Shown piece by piece: positions 17,437 to 25,036 of a DNA stretch of 26,933 nt. Made by a program: the position numbers and the translations under genes. How positions within the stretch are numbered: the first letter of the stretch is position 1; each line of letters opens with the position of its first letter. The DNA comes from Nitrospira sp. (GTDB taxonomy: Bacteria > Nitrospirota > Nitrospiria > Nitrospirales > Nitrospiraceae), in assembly GCA_015904045.1 (NCBI GenBank), contig JABMDG010000035.1, positions 23,582 to 50,514 of the forward strand, read 5' to 3'. The notes under the pieces are model-generated. The model was not told the origin of the DNA. It made no database searches and worked only from the letters and a program-made list of their open reading frames with translations.

Positions 17437-17506
17437 TACTCCCGAGCTAGTCTCCAACCATTTGAATCTGCGCAACCAGGCGCACGTTTTCCGCATCACC
17501 ATTTTG

Positions 17507-17522
17507 TGGCATCGGCGATGCA
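17507..17522 (+). promoter_or_regulatory. Sigma-54-like -24/-12 promoter candidate
   Basis: TGGCATCGGCGATGCA has the GG-N10-GC spacing and matches TGGCAC-N5-TTGCA except at two positions. It would start transcription near 17533, about 64 bases ahead of the Hsp20 ATG. No similar site was seen before the other genes I checked by eye. I found no CIRCE element or clear sigma-32 promoter. Confidence 0.35.
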
Positions 17523-17596
17523 ATCTTGTTCGACAGCAGCCACCGCGCAACCGACAAACAGTCACGAGAGACATCCACGAAGAGGAGGGTAGGCAC

Positions 17597-18070
17597 ATGT
17601 CGTCACTCACCAGATGGGAGCCATTCGCACGTTGGAGTCCGTTGCAGGAACTTGAGGAGATGGAAAAACGCCTCTCGACGATTTTTGGGCGCGCCCCGGT
17701 GGCAACGAGCGGGGACAAGAAGGAGGCCATCACGGTCGCCGAATGGTCGCCCCTTGTCGATATCACGGAAGACGACAAGGAATACCTCATCAAAGCGGAA
17801 CTCCCCGAGATGAAGAAAGAAGAGATCAAGATCAACGTGCATGAGGACGTGCTCTCGATCACCGGCGAGCGCAAATACGAGAAGGAAGAAAAGGGCAAGA
17901 AGTATCACCGGGTCGAACGGGCCTATGGGAGTTTCGTGCGGAGCTTCACGCTTCCGGAAGATGCTGACGGCTCCAAGATCAACGCCGAATACAAGGAGGG
18001 CGTGCTGAAACTCCATCTGCCGAAGTCGGAGAAGGCGAAGCCGAAAGCAATCGAGGTGAAGGTGTCGTAA
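17597..18070 (+). CDS. Hsp20/alpha-crystallin small heat-shock protein
   Basis: This 157-aa ATP-independent holdase chaperone has an N-terminal arm of about 45 residues (MSSLTRWEPFARWSPLQEL start). The alpha-crystallin domain follows at about 50-145, with SPLVDITEDDKEYLIKAELP (51-70), the ERKYEKEE loop and the family signature EYKEGVLKLHLPK. A basic tail ends the protein. The open frame begins at 17414, but the ATG at 17597 has GAGGAGG 8 bases upstream and gives the family start. It heads a string of same-strand genes through at least 26933. Confidence 0.95.
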   Translation: MSSLTRWEPFARWSPLQELEEMEKRLSTIFGRAPVATSGDKKEAITVAEWSPLVDITEDDKEYLIKAELPEMKKEEIKINVHEDVLSITGERKYEKEEKGKKYHRVERAYGSFVRSFTLPEDADGSKINAEYKEGVLKLHLPKSEKAKPKAIEVKVS

Positions 18071-18086
18071 GGGAAAGGAGGAGGCC

Positions 18087-18242
18087 ATGTTTCGCCACCC
18101 CAAGTATCTTGAGATCCCCTGGGAGGTCCATTGGCAGCATGTGAAGTCGGAGCCTCACCGCCACTTGTGGTGGCTGATAGCCTTGTTGCTGGGAGCGGCG
18201 ATGTTTTTGATCGGAGTCGGAGTGACCAGCGGAGTGATGTAA
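18087..18242 (+). CDS. Small membrane protein (51 aa)
   Basis: The ATG at 18087 follows AAAGGAGGAGG by about 3-6 bases, 16 bp past the Hsp20 stop. A His/Trp-rich soluble part (PWEVHWQHVKSEPHRHLWW) is followed by one transmembrane helix (IALLLGAAMFLIGVGV). The family is not recognised. The strong ribosome-binding site, tight spacing and clear amphipathic/TM layout support a real gene in the operon. The histidines could bind metal or heme, but nothing shows this. Confidence 0.7.
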   Translation: MFRHPKYLEIPWEVHWQHVKSEPHRHLWWLIALLLGAAMFLIGVGVTSGVM

Positions 18243-18270
18243 CGGCGCAAAGCGGGATGAAGGAGAACCG

Positions 18271-18942
18271 GTGACGTTTCAAGATCGTGAAGAAGCCGGC
18301 CGCCGGCTGGTCGAACCATTGCTCCACTATCGTGAACGTCCGGCAACCCTCATCCTGGCGCTCCCTCGCGGCGGCGTAGCGGTCGGGTACCAGTTGAGTT
18401 TGGGACTGCATCTACCACTGGACGTGTTCATCGTCCGCAAGTTGGGCGCACCGGATAATCCCGAATACGCCTTGGGCGCGGTGGGCGAGACTGGAACGGT
18501 GTATGTGAACCCGGAGGCGATGGCGGGATTTCAATTCTCGCGGGTGGACCTCAAGCATCTTGTGGAGGCGCAGCAGGAGGAGATCGTTCGCCGACAGGCT
18601 CTCTATCGGCAGGACCGGCGGCTGCCCGCGCTCACCGGCCGCACCGTCATTCTCGTCGACGATGGCATTGCCACCGGCTCTACGTTCTTTGCGTCTGTCC
18701 AATCCATCAGGCACCTGAAGCCTCACCGCCTGATTGGAGCGATCCCGGTCGGCCCCATAGAAACCATCCGGGAGGTCCGCGCGATCGTGGATGAGTTGGT
18801 GGTCCTGGCCACTCCGGACCCATTCTGGGCGGTGGGAAATCATTACGTCGATTTTGCGCAAGTCGGCGATCGCGAGGTCATCCAGTATTTGACCCTGGCC
18901 AAGGAGGCGCTGCGGGAACGAGTGCAGCCGTCCTCAGCATAG
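18271..18942 (+). CDS. Phosphoribosyltransferase-family protein
   Basis: This 223-aa type I PRTase fold has the PRPP-binding signature VILVDDGIATGST at 126-138 and an N-terminal PRGGVAVG loop (32-39). The substrate hood is not of a known purine or pyrimidine salvage type. Such stand-alone PRTases recur beside Hsp20 and USP genes in hypoxia/stasis loci, where the substrate is unknown. It starts with GTG at 18271, preceded by AAGGAGA. It is 28 bp behind the small membrane gene. Confidence 0.9.
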   Translation: MTFQDREEAGRRLVEPLLHYRERPATLILALPRGGVAVGYQLSLGLHLPLDVFIVRKLGAPDNPEYALGAVGETGTVYVNPEAMAGFQFSRVDLKHLVEAQQEEIVRRQALYRQDRRLPALTGRTVILVDDGIATGSTFFASVQSIRHLKPHRLIGAIPVGPIETIREVRAIVDELVVLATPDPFWAVGNHYVDFAQVGDREVIQYLTLAKEALRERVQPSSA

Positions 18943-18974
18943 AGCGGGACTCAGTAATTCATGAAGGAGCAGTC

Positions 18975-19475
18975 ATGACCGCAAAGACTAAATCACCGGC
19001 CGGTCTGGGAGCCAGACACGACCGAACCGTTCAGGAATACCAGCACGACACCTATAAAATGCGCGGGAAGCTCAAGGAGCCGACCGTCTGTTCCGAATGC
19101 GGAGCGCTATTTCACAAGGGTCGATGGACCTGGGGCCCCGCGCCGGCGAACCCCGATAAGATTGTCTGCCCCGCATGTCTGCGGATCCGAGACAACTATC
19201 CCAAAGGCTTGGTCACCATCAAAGGCGGGGTCAAAGACGACCAACATGAGCAAGTCATCGGTTTGGTGAAGAATACGGAGGAGATCGAGAAAAAGGAGCA
19301 TCCTCTCGCGCGCATTATGTCGATTGAGGCCAAGCCTGAAGGCCTGGTCATTTCCACGACCGACACCCATTTGCCCAGACGTATCGGCGAAGCCCTGAAG
19401 CACGCGTATCACGGCGTTCTGGAATTGCATTACGACAAGGCTGAAGATTTCGTGCGCGTGACCTGGATGCGATAA
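18975..19475 (+). CDS. BCAM0308-family zinc-ribbon protein
   Basis: This 166-aa protein matches the family named after B. cenocepacia BCAM0308, part of the low-oxygen-activated locus. Visible features are the HDRTVQEYQHDTYKMRGKL N-terminus, CSECGALFHKGRW (Cys39, Cys42) and CPACLRIRDNYPKG (Cys65, Cys68), which together form a zinc ribbon. A C-terminal alpha/beta part contains IVSTTDTHLPRRIGEAL-like residues (ISTTDTHLPRRIGEAL here). The C-terminal half recalls NMD3-type RNA-binding folds. AAGGAG lies 7 bases before the ATG. The function is unknown; regulation or RNA binding under low oxygen is plausible. Confidence 0.85.
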   Translation: MTAKTKSPAGLGARHDRTVQEYQHDTYKMRGKLKEPTVCSECGALFHKGRWTWGPAPANPDKIVCPACLRIRDNYPKGLVTIKGGVKDDQHEQVIGLVKNTEEIEKKEHPLARIMSIEAKPEGLVISTTDTHLPRRIGEALKHAYHGVLELHYDKAEDFVRVTWMR

Positions 19476-19521
19476 GCGGAGTGAAGGACAGAAGTTCGTC
19501 AGACCCAGTGAGGGAGAAGAA

Positions 19522-20070
19522 ATGACAGGTCGAGGCCGGAGAATACGCGCCGCCGTTATTGTACTGACGATTATCACCTGCGCTCTTGCCGGATTAGACA
19601 GGGCAGGGGCCAAGATCGTCGTTCCAGACAGTTCCGTCATTGAAGTGGACGACGCTACCGTCAAGTCCGTCGTGGCCATGTTTGAGCGGGCCGAACAGGC
19701 GGTGAAAGCCCGTGACCTCGATGCCGTCATGGCGACGTATTCTTCCCAGTACAACTATCACGGCCTCAAGAAAGACGACATCCGTAAAGTGTGGAAGGAC
19801 TTGTTCGACGAGTATCAGGAAATCGCCAGCACCCATTTGCTGACCAAGTTCACCAAGGTCGGATCGGGAACCCAGACCGTGCTGGAGGTCACCTGCACCG
19901 GCCATCTGTGGGCACGGTCAAAGACCAGCGGCCTGCACGTTCCCATCGACAGCTGGCATGAGGAAGTGCATTACCTTGGGCTTGAAGGAGGCGAGTGGCG
20001 TATCCGAGGCAATCTCGGTGACTCGCCGCGCGTCCTTCCGTTCGGCACGTCCCCCCATCCCTTGTTTTGA
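19522..20070 (+). CDS. Secreted NTF2/SnoaL-like protein (copy I)
   Basis: This 182-aa protein has an N-terminal signal peptide (RGRRIRAAVIVLTIITCALAG, charged then hydrophobic, cleavage likely after about residue 30). A cone-shaped NTF2-like domain starts at about 48 and includes DLDAVMATYSSQYNYHG and WHEEVHYLGLEGGEWRIRG. The fold is used for small-ligand binding or as a non-enzymatic scaffold; a periplasmic role is inferred. AGGGAGAAG precedes the ATG. It ends 13 bp before the USP gene. The 3' half (from residue 97) is repeated at 23491-23751. Confidence 0.85.
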   Translation: MTGRGRRIRAAVIVLTIITCALAGLDRAGAKIVVPDSSVIEVDDATVKSVVAMFERAEQAVKARDLDAVMATYSSQYNYHGLKKDDIRKVWKDLFDEYQEIASTHLLTKFTKVGSGTQTVLEVTCTGHLWARSKTSGLHVPIDSWHEEVHYLGLEGGEWRIRGNLGDSPRVLPFGTSPHPLF

Positions 20071-20083
20071 CGGGAGCACCAGC

Positions 20084-20941
20084 ATGAGAATCGCCATTGG
20101 TGTCGATTGGTCCGACCAGGCCTTCACCGCCGTAACCCAGACGTTCCATCTGTACCATCCAACGGACGTCACGCTGGTGCACGGAGTCAATCTGGGATTT
20201 TTCGAGCAGCCGCTCGTGGCCGAAGCGGCGTATTTGCAGGGATACAACGACTTTCGCACCGCGATGGTGGACGCAGGGGCCCAGCTGCTCGACCGCACCA
20301 CCGCAATGATTCCGTCCGATGTGAAGACGGTAAGAAAGATCAATGAGATCGGCAGTCCCGCCCAAGTCATTCTCGACAGCGCCCAAACGGTCTCGGCCGA
20401 TCTCGTCGTTGTCGGCGCGCGCGGCCGCAGCCGCGTCGCTGAAGCCGTGCTTGGCAGCGTGTCCCATCGTGTGTTGTCGCATACCACCCGCCCGACGTTG
20501 ATCGTGAAAGGGGGTGTGCACCCGATCCAGCATGTACTGGTCGCCGTGGAAGGCCGTGACGATGCGGATCGGATCCTCCAATGGCTGACGCGGCACCGGT
20601 TCGCCACTCCCGTCGAGCTGTGCGTGCTCAACGTCGTGGTGCCCATCGGGTTGGACAGCCCCTACGATGCGCTAGGCGCAAGGGCCTGGTGGGAAGGCGC
20701 GGAGAGCTACGCAGAGGAATTCGTCAAAGAAACCGCAGCCAAGCTCTTGGATTCACAATATACGGTCAGCACCAAGGTGGCCGTGGGCAATCCGGCCGCG
20801 GTGGTTGAAGAGCACGCCGCAACTGCGGATCTTGTGGTCGTCGCCTCGCACGGACGCAAAGGGCTCGACCGCTTCCTCCTGGGAAGTGTGTCCCACGCCA
20901 TTGTCCATCACGTGTCCTGTCCGGTGCTCGTCGTCCGGTGA
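20084..20941 (+). CDS. Universal stress protein, two tandem UspA domains (copy I)
   Basis: This 285-aa protein begins MRIAIGVDWSDQAF. The first domain ends with GARGRSRVAEAVLGSVSHRV. The second starts at HVLVAVEGRDDADR and ends with ASHGRKGLDRFLLGSVSHAI. Both have intact G-2x-G-9x-G(S) nucleotide motifs. The first domain has Trp after the usual Asp (VDWSDQA), a subgroup trait shared with its copy at 23778. The open frame extends upstream into the NTF2 gene, but the ATG at 20084 (CGGGAGCACC ahead of it) matches the copy. It is likely co-translated with the neighbouring NTF2 and cytochrome genes. Confidence 0.94.
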   Translation: MRIAIGVDWSDQAFTAVTQTFHLYHPTDVTLVHGVNLGFFEQPLVAEAAYLQGYNDFRTAMVDAGAQLLDRTTAMIPSDVKTVRKINEIGSPAQVILDSAQTVSADLVVVGARGRSRVAEAVLGSVSHRVLSHTTRPTLIVKGGVHPIQHVLVAVEGRDDADRILQWLTRHRFATPVELCVLNVVVPIGLDSPYDALGARAWWEGAESYAEEFVKETAAKLLDSQYTVSTKVAVGNPAAVVEEHAATADLVVVASHGRKGLDRFLLGSVSHAIVHHVSCPVLVVR

Positions 20942-20954
20942 AAGGAATGCGATC

Positions 20955-21314
20955 ATGAAAACACTGCTGGGCGTCGTTCTTGTCATCGTTCTTGTCTCCG
21001 CGCCTTGGGTATCCGCCCAAGTCCAGCGAGGCCATCCCAAGGTCGGAGAGGACGTGTATCGGCAGCAATGTCTCCGTTGTCACGGACCAAACTTGGATGG
21101 AAACGGCCCGGACAGCCGGGATTTGATCGTGAGGCCTGCCGATCTCCGATCCGCAATCATCCGGTCCAAGACTGACTGGGAATTGCTCGTGGCGATTTCG
21201 AACGGGGTCCTATTCAGCCCCATGCACAGTTTTCGCGGCAAGCTGACGGATGAACAAATGCTGGATGTGCTGTCTTATATCCGGTTCATATCGCCGCCCG
21301 ATGTCGTCAGTTAG
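20955..21314 (+). CDS. Monoheme cytochrome c, class I (copy I)
   Basis: This 119-aa periplasmic cytochrome has a signal peptide (1-21, cleavage after VSAQ or just before), the heme site CLRCH (39-43), and the likely axial Met90 in SPMHSF. The family context LTDEQMLDVLSYIR is the C-terminal helix. AAAGGA sits 8 bases before the ATG, 13 bp behind the USP gene. A USP followed by a cytochrome c recurs at 23778-25007, so the pairing is conserved here. It could carry electrons in respiration or poise a redox sensor; no partner oxidase is seen. Confidence 0.93.
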   Translation: MKTLLGVVLVIVLVSAPWVSAQVQRGHPKVGEDVYRQQCLRCHGPNLDGNGPDSRDLIVRPADLRSAIIRSKTDWELLVAISNGVLFSPMHSFRGKLTDEQMLDVLSYIRFISPPDVVS

Positions 21315-22466
21315 GTGTTCGGCCAGTCCACAGCCAGGCGGAGGCAGGTTCTGCGCTACGCCGCGTGTGTGTTCGCTCTGCTGTGCTTCATCGGCACACA
21401 GATTCACGCTGAAGAAAGCGCTCCGGACATCGAGGTCTTCGTCCGCACAGGCTGCCCTCATTGCGAAGCCGCGAAGATTTTCCTCGACGAACTTCGACGG
21501 GAACGGCCCTCGCTTCAGATCGCCCTCTACGACATCGCTGAGAATACCGCCGCGCGGCAGCGACTGGCAGCATTAGCACAGGACCGAGGCATCACCACCA
21601 TCGGTGTGCCGACATTTCTCCTTGGCGCGGAGCTGATCGTCGGTTTTCGCTCTTCCGACACGACCGGAGCTGAGATCCGCGCCAAGCTGAAGCAGAACGT
21701 ACCAGATGACGCCTCTCCATCGATCCAGAGCATCGAGTCGGAATGGTTCGGCCCGCTTCGTGTCCACGACCTGGGCCTTCCCTTGTTCACCGTGCTCATT
21801 GGTTTGATGGATGGCTTCAATCCTTGTGCCATGTGGGTCCTGCTCTTTCTCCTTTCCCTGCTCGTCAATCTCCACGATCGTCGCAAGATGGCGCTCATCG
21901 CCGGAACGTTCGTCAGCGTCAGCGGATTACTCTATTTTGCCTTCATGGCGGCATGGCTTAACGTGTTTCTTGTGATAGGGCTGTCGCGCTCCGTTCAGTT
22001 CGGGCTCGGCGGCATCGCGCTCTTCATCGGAGTGGTCAATGTAAAAGACTTCTTCGCTCTCCACCAAGGTCTTTCGCTGAGCATCCCAGAGTCCGCGAAA
22101 CCTGGGCTTTACGCTCGCATCCGCCGCATCCTTCAGGCCGAAAACCTTGCCGGGGCCCTGGTGGCCGTCATCGTTTTGGCCGGGCTTGTGAATATGATTG
22201 AATTGCTCTGCACAGCCGGATTCCCAGCGGTCTATACCCAGATTCTGACGATGCAGCAGTTACCCACGTGGGAATACTATGGCTATCTCGGCTTGTACAA
22301 CCTGGCATATATTTTTGACGATAGCCTCATGGTAACCATTGCGGTCATCACCCTGAGCCGAAAGAAATTGCAGGGCCGCACCGGTCGCTGGCTAAAGCTC
22401 ACCAGCGGTCTGGTGATGGCAGGCTTGGGGATAGTCTTGCTTCTTCAGCCCAAGTGGCTTATCTGA
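21315..22466 (+). CDS. Thioredoxin/glutaredoxin-CcdA fusion, thiol-disulfide transporter
   Basis: This 383-aa protein starts with GTG directly behind the cytochrome stop. A signal-like segment (11-32) leads to a periplasmic glutaredoxin/thioredoxin domain with CPHC (47-50) and a cis-Pro loop GVPT (97-100). A polytopic domain with about six helices (155-383) follows. It has single cysteines in NPCAMW (Cys171) and ELLCTAGFP (Cys299), which match the membrane cysteine pair of DsbD/CcdA. It likely carries reducing power across the membrane, for example to cytochrome c maturation or to disulfide repair. The second module copy lacks this gene. Confidence 0.88.
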   Translation: MFGQSTARRRQVLRYAACVFALLCFIGTQIHAEESAPDIEVFVRTGCPHCEAAKIFLDELRRERPSLQIALYDIAENTAARQRLAALAQDRGITTIGVPTFLLGAELIVGFRSSDTTGAEIRAKLKQNVPDDASPSIQSIESEWFGPLRVHDLGLPLFTVLIGLMDGFNPCAMWVLLFLLSLLVNLHDRRKMALIAGTFVSVSGLLYFAFMAAWLNVFLVIGLSRSVQFGLGGIALFIGVVNVKDFFALHQGLSLSIPESAKPGLYARIRRILQAENLAGALVAVIVLAGLVNMIELLCTAGFPAVYTQILTMQQLPTWEYYGYLGLYNLAYIFDDSLMVTIAVITLSRKKLQGRTGRWLKLTSGLVMAGLGIVLLLQPKWLI

Positions 22467-22514
22467 TGGGCTGTTTGTCGGGCCGAACGTGAACGCCCGT
22501 CCAGAAGGGTATCG

Positions 22515-23510
22515 ATGGCTGGCTTGTCACCTGTTTGCGGCATCAAGTCGCTGAAGCCTTTCTTCCATCCTCGGTCCGTCGCAATCGTCGGCGTATCCCG
22601 TCAGGAAGGCGGCATCGGACGCCGGGTGCTTGAGTCTCTACAGAGCGGAGGGTTCACCGGGCCCATCATTCCCGTCAACCCACATGCAACCGAGATTGCG
22701 GGCCTACCGACGTTTCCTTCGCTGACGGCAATTCTCACCCCTGTCGATCTCGCCATCGTTGCCGTACCTGCCAACGCGGTACTTGCGGTCATCGACGACT
22801 GCGCTGAGAAACAGATCACAGCTGTGGTCCTTATCACGGCAGGATTTGCCGAGACAGGCGGATCCGGCATCTCACTGGAGGAACAGCTATGCGATCGAGT
22901 CCGCCGGCATGGGATTCGCCTGATCGGGCCAAATTGCTTCGGACTGATGAGCCTGAATCCTGCCGTCCGCCTCAATGCGACCTATACCCCGATGTTCCCT
23001 CCCGCCGGTCGAGTCGCTCTCGCCTCGGAAAGCGGCGGGGTCGGGCTTGCTGTAGTAACGGCGGCCAGCCGATTGCATCTCGGCCTGTCCAGCTTTGTCA
23101 GTGTCGGCAATCATGCGGACGTCACGGTGAACGATCTGCTGGAGTACTGGGAACAGGACCAGGCAACAGACATGATTCTCCTCTATCTCGAAACCATCGT
23201 CGATCCTGTCCGATTCAGATCGCTCGCCGAGCGGGTAGGAAGAACAAAACCCATTGTCGTCATGAAAGCAGGGCGTACATCAGCTGGACAGTCCGCAGCC
23301 GGATCTCACACTGCTGCGTTGGCCACCAACGAAGTAGCGATTGCCGCGTTGTTTAAACAGTGCGGCGTCATCCGTGCGGCAACTTTGGAAGAATTTCTCG
23401 CGCTGGCCACCGGCTTGTCGAAGCAACGGCTCCCGTCTGGTTGCCGAATCGGCATCGTGACCAATTCCGGCGGGCCAGGCGTCCTCTGCCGAGTATCAAG
23501 AGATTGCTAG
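22515..23510 (+). pseudogene. 3'-truncated ADP-forming acyl-CoA synthetase (copy I)
   Basis: The frame has 331 codons, of which 325 are authentic. It holds the CoA-binding Rossmann domain (SVAIVGVSRQEGGIG, PVNPHATEIAGLPTFPSL in part as IPVNPHATEIAGLP), and part of the succinyl-CoA-ligase flavodoxin domain with the catalytic-His block SAAGSHTAALATNE. After GGPGVLC it runs into NTF2 sequence out of frame and stops at 23510. The rest of the alpha part and the ATP-grasp beta part are missing, so no synthetase activity is expected. AGAAGGG precedes the ATG. It might still act as a CoA-binding fragment, but this is speculation. Confidence 0.88.
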
Positions 23511-23751
23511 CACCCATCTCCTGAGTAAATTCACCAAGGTCGGATCGGGAAGCCAGACCGTGCTGGAGGTCACCTGCACCGGCCATCTGTGGGCTCGGTC
23601 CAAGACCAGCGGCCTGTACGTGCCCATCGACAGTTGGCATGAGGAAGTGCACTACCTCGTGATGGAAGAAGGTGAGTGGCGCATTCGCGGCAATCTCGGC
23701 GATTCGCCGCGCACGCTTCCGTTCGGCACATCGCCCCATCCTCTGTTTTGA
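23491..23751 (+). pseudogene. 5'-truncated NTF2/SnoaL-like gene (copy II)
   Basis: This open frame of 86 codons plus stop corresponds to residues 97-182 of the protein at 19522-20070, with few differences (SGSQTV for SGTQTV, YLVMEEGEW for YLGLEGGEW, RTLPFG for RVLPFG). It has no start codon, no signal peptide and no first half of the domain. It is the right side of a deletion joined to the broken acyl-CoA synthetase. The USP gene follows after 26 bp. Confidence 0.88.
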
Positions 23752-23777
23752 CGAAGCAACGAAGGAGCACCAGGAAA

Positions 23778-24635
23778 ATGAGAGTCGCCATCGGTGTTGA
23801 TTGGTCGGACCAGGCCTTTACCGCTGTCACCCAGACGTTTCATGTCTATCGTCCAACGGACGTCACGCTGGTGCATGGGGTCAATCTCGGTTTGTTCGAG
23901 CAGCCGCTCATAGCCGAGATGACCAATCTCCAAGGCTACGACGACTTTCGTAACGCAATGGTGGACTCAGGTCGTCAACTGCTCGAACGCGCAGCCGCCA
24001 TGGTTCCGCCCGACGTGGGGTCCGTGCGGAAGGTCAATGAAATTGGCAGCCCCGCTCAGGTTATTCTCGACGGCGCTCAAACCGTCGCGGCCGACCTCGT
24101 CGTGGTTGGCGCGCGCGGCCGCAGCCGTGTCACTGAAACCGTCCTCGGCAGTGTCTCTCATCGCGTGCTGTCGCATGCGTCTCGTCCCACGTTGATCGTC
24201 AAAGGACCCGCACATCCGATTAAACGGGTACTGGTCGCTATTGAAGGCCCTGATGACGCCGATCGAATCACGCAGTGGCTGACCCGTCACCAGTTCGCGA
24301 CACCGGTCGAACTCAGTGTAATCAATGTTGTCGTCCCCGTCGGGTTAGACAGCCCCTATGACGCGCTGGGGGCAAAAGCCTGGTGGGAAGGCGCGGAGCG
24401 CTATGCAGAGGAATTCGTCAAGGCCACTGCGGCCAAGCTCCTGGAATCTCGGTATACGGTCAGCACGAAGGTGGAGGTAGGCAATCCGGCGGCGATGGTC
24501 GGAGAGCAGGCGCAAACCATGGACCTGGTGGTGGTCGCTTCGCACGGGCGCAAGGGGATCGACCGGTTCCTCCTGGGAAGCGTGTCGCACACCATCGTCC
24601 ATCAGGTGACATGTCCGGTTCTCGTCATACGGTGA
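23778..24635 (+). CDS. Universal stress protein, two tandem UspA domains (copy II)
   Basis: This 285-aa protein has the same length as copy I and is colinear with it throughout. It begins MRVAIGVDWSDQAF; nucleotide motifs are GARGRSRVTETVLGS and ASHGRKGIDRFLLGS. The frame stays open upstream into the NTF2 remnant, but the ATG at 23778 follows GAAGGAGCACCAGGAAA and matches copy I. Both copies are intact, while their flanking NTF2 and ACS copies are not, which suggests selection to keep both USPs. Confidence 0.94.
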   Translation: MRVAIGVDWSDQAFTAVTQTFHVYRPTDVTLVHGVNLGLFEQPLIAEMTNLQGYDDFRNAMVDSGRQLLERAAAMVPPDVGSVRKVNEIGSPAQVILDGAQTVAADLVVVGARGRSRVTETVLGSVSHRVLSHASRPTLIVKGPAHPIKRVLVAIEGPDDADRITQWLTRHQFATPVELSVINVVVPVGLDSPYDALGAKAWWEGAERYAEEFVKATAAKLLESRYTVSTKVEVGNPAAMVGEQAQTMDLVVVASHGRKGIDRFLLGSVSHTIVHQVTCPVLVIR

Positions 24636-24647
24636 AAGGGATCGATC

Positions 24648-25007
24648 ATGAAAATGATACTGGCCGCCGTCATCATCCTCATCTTCATCGGAACGTCCTG
24701 GGTCTCAGCGCAGGTGTCTCGCGGGAATCAAAAGATGGGGCAAAGCGTGTATGAACAACAGTGTCTCCGTTGCCATGGATCCAAATTGGACGGGAACGGC
24801 CCCGACAGCGACGACTTGATCGTGCGTCCGGCCAATCTCCAGTCTCGAATCACCCGCTCGAAAACAGACTGGGAACTGCTCGTGGCGATCTCGAACGGTG
24901 TGCTGTTCAGCCCGATGCACGGATTCCGTGATAAGCTGACGGACGAACAGATCCTGGACGTATTGTCCTACATCAGAGCCATGTCGCCGCCCGACATCGT
25001 CAGCTAG
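24648..25007 (+). CDS. Monoheme cytochrome c, class I (copy II)
   Basis: This 119-aa protein has the same layout as copy I: signal peptide ending near VSAQ, CLRCH at 39-43, Met90 in SPMHGF and the C-terminal helix LTDEQILDVLSYIR. Differences cluster in the signal peptide and at 24-36. It lies 12 bp behind USP copy II and 29 bp before the acyl-CoA synthetase gene. The function is as for copy I. Confidence 0.93.
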   Translation: MKMILAAVIILIFIGTSWVSAQVSRGNQKMGQSVYEQQCLRCHGSKLDGNGPDSDDLIVRPANLQSRITRSKTDWELLVAISNGVLFSPMHGFRDKLTDEQILDVLSYIRAMSPPDIVS

Positions 25008-25036
25008 CAAGGAGTGACGCGTACACGGCACTCATC

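Larger units (their letters stand above)
19810..23489 (+). repeat. Stress-module duplication, copy I
   Basis: This stretch (second half of NTF2, USP, cytochrome c, first half of acyl-CoA synthetase) recurs in the same order at 23490-26017. Copy I alone carries the thioredoxin-CcdA gene (21315-22466). The protein copies differ at scattered residues, so the duplication is not recent. Confidence 0.85.

Noticed and set aside
17243..17596. CIRCE or sigma-32 heat-shock control of Hsp20
   Set aside because: No TTAGCACTC-type inverted repeat and no clear sigma-32 -35/-10 pair were found.
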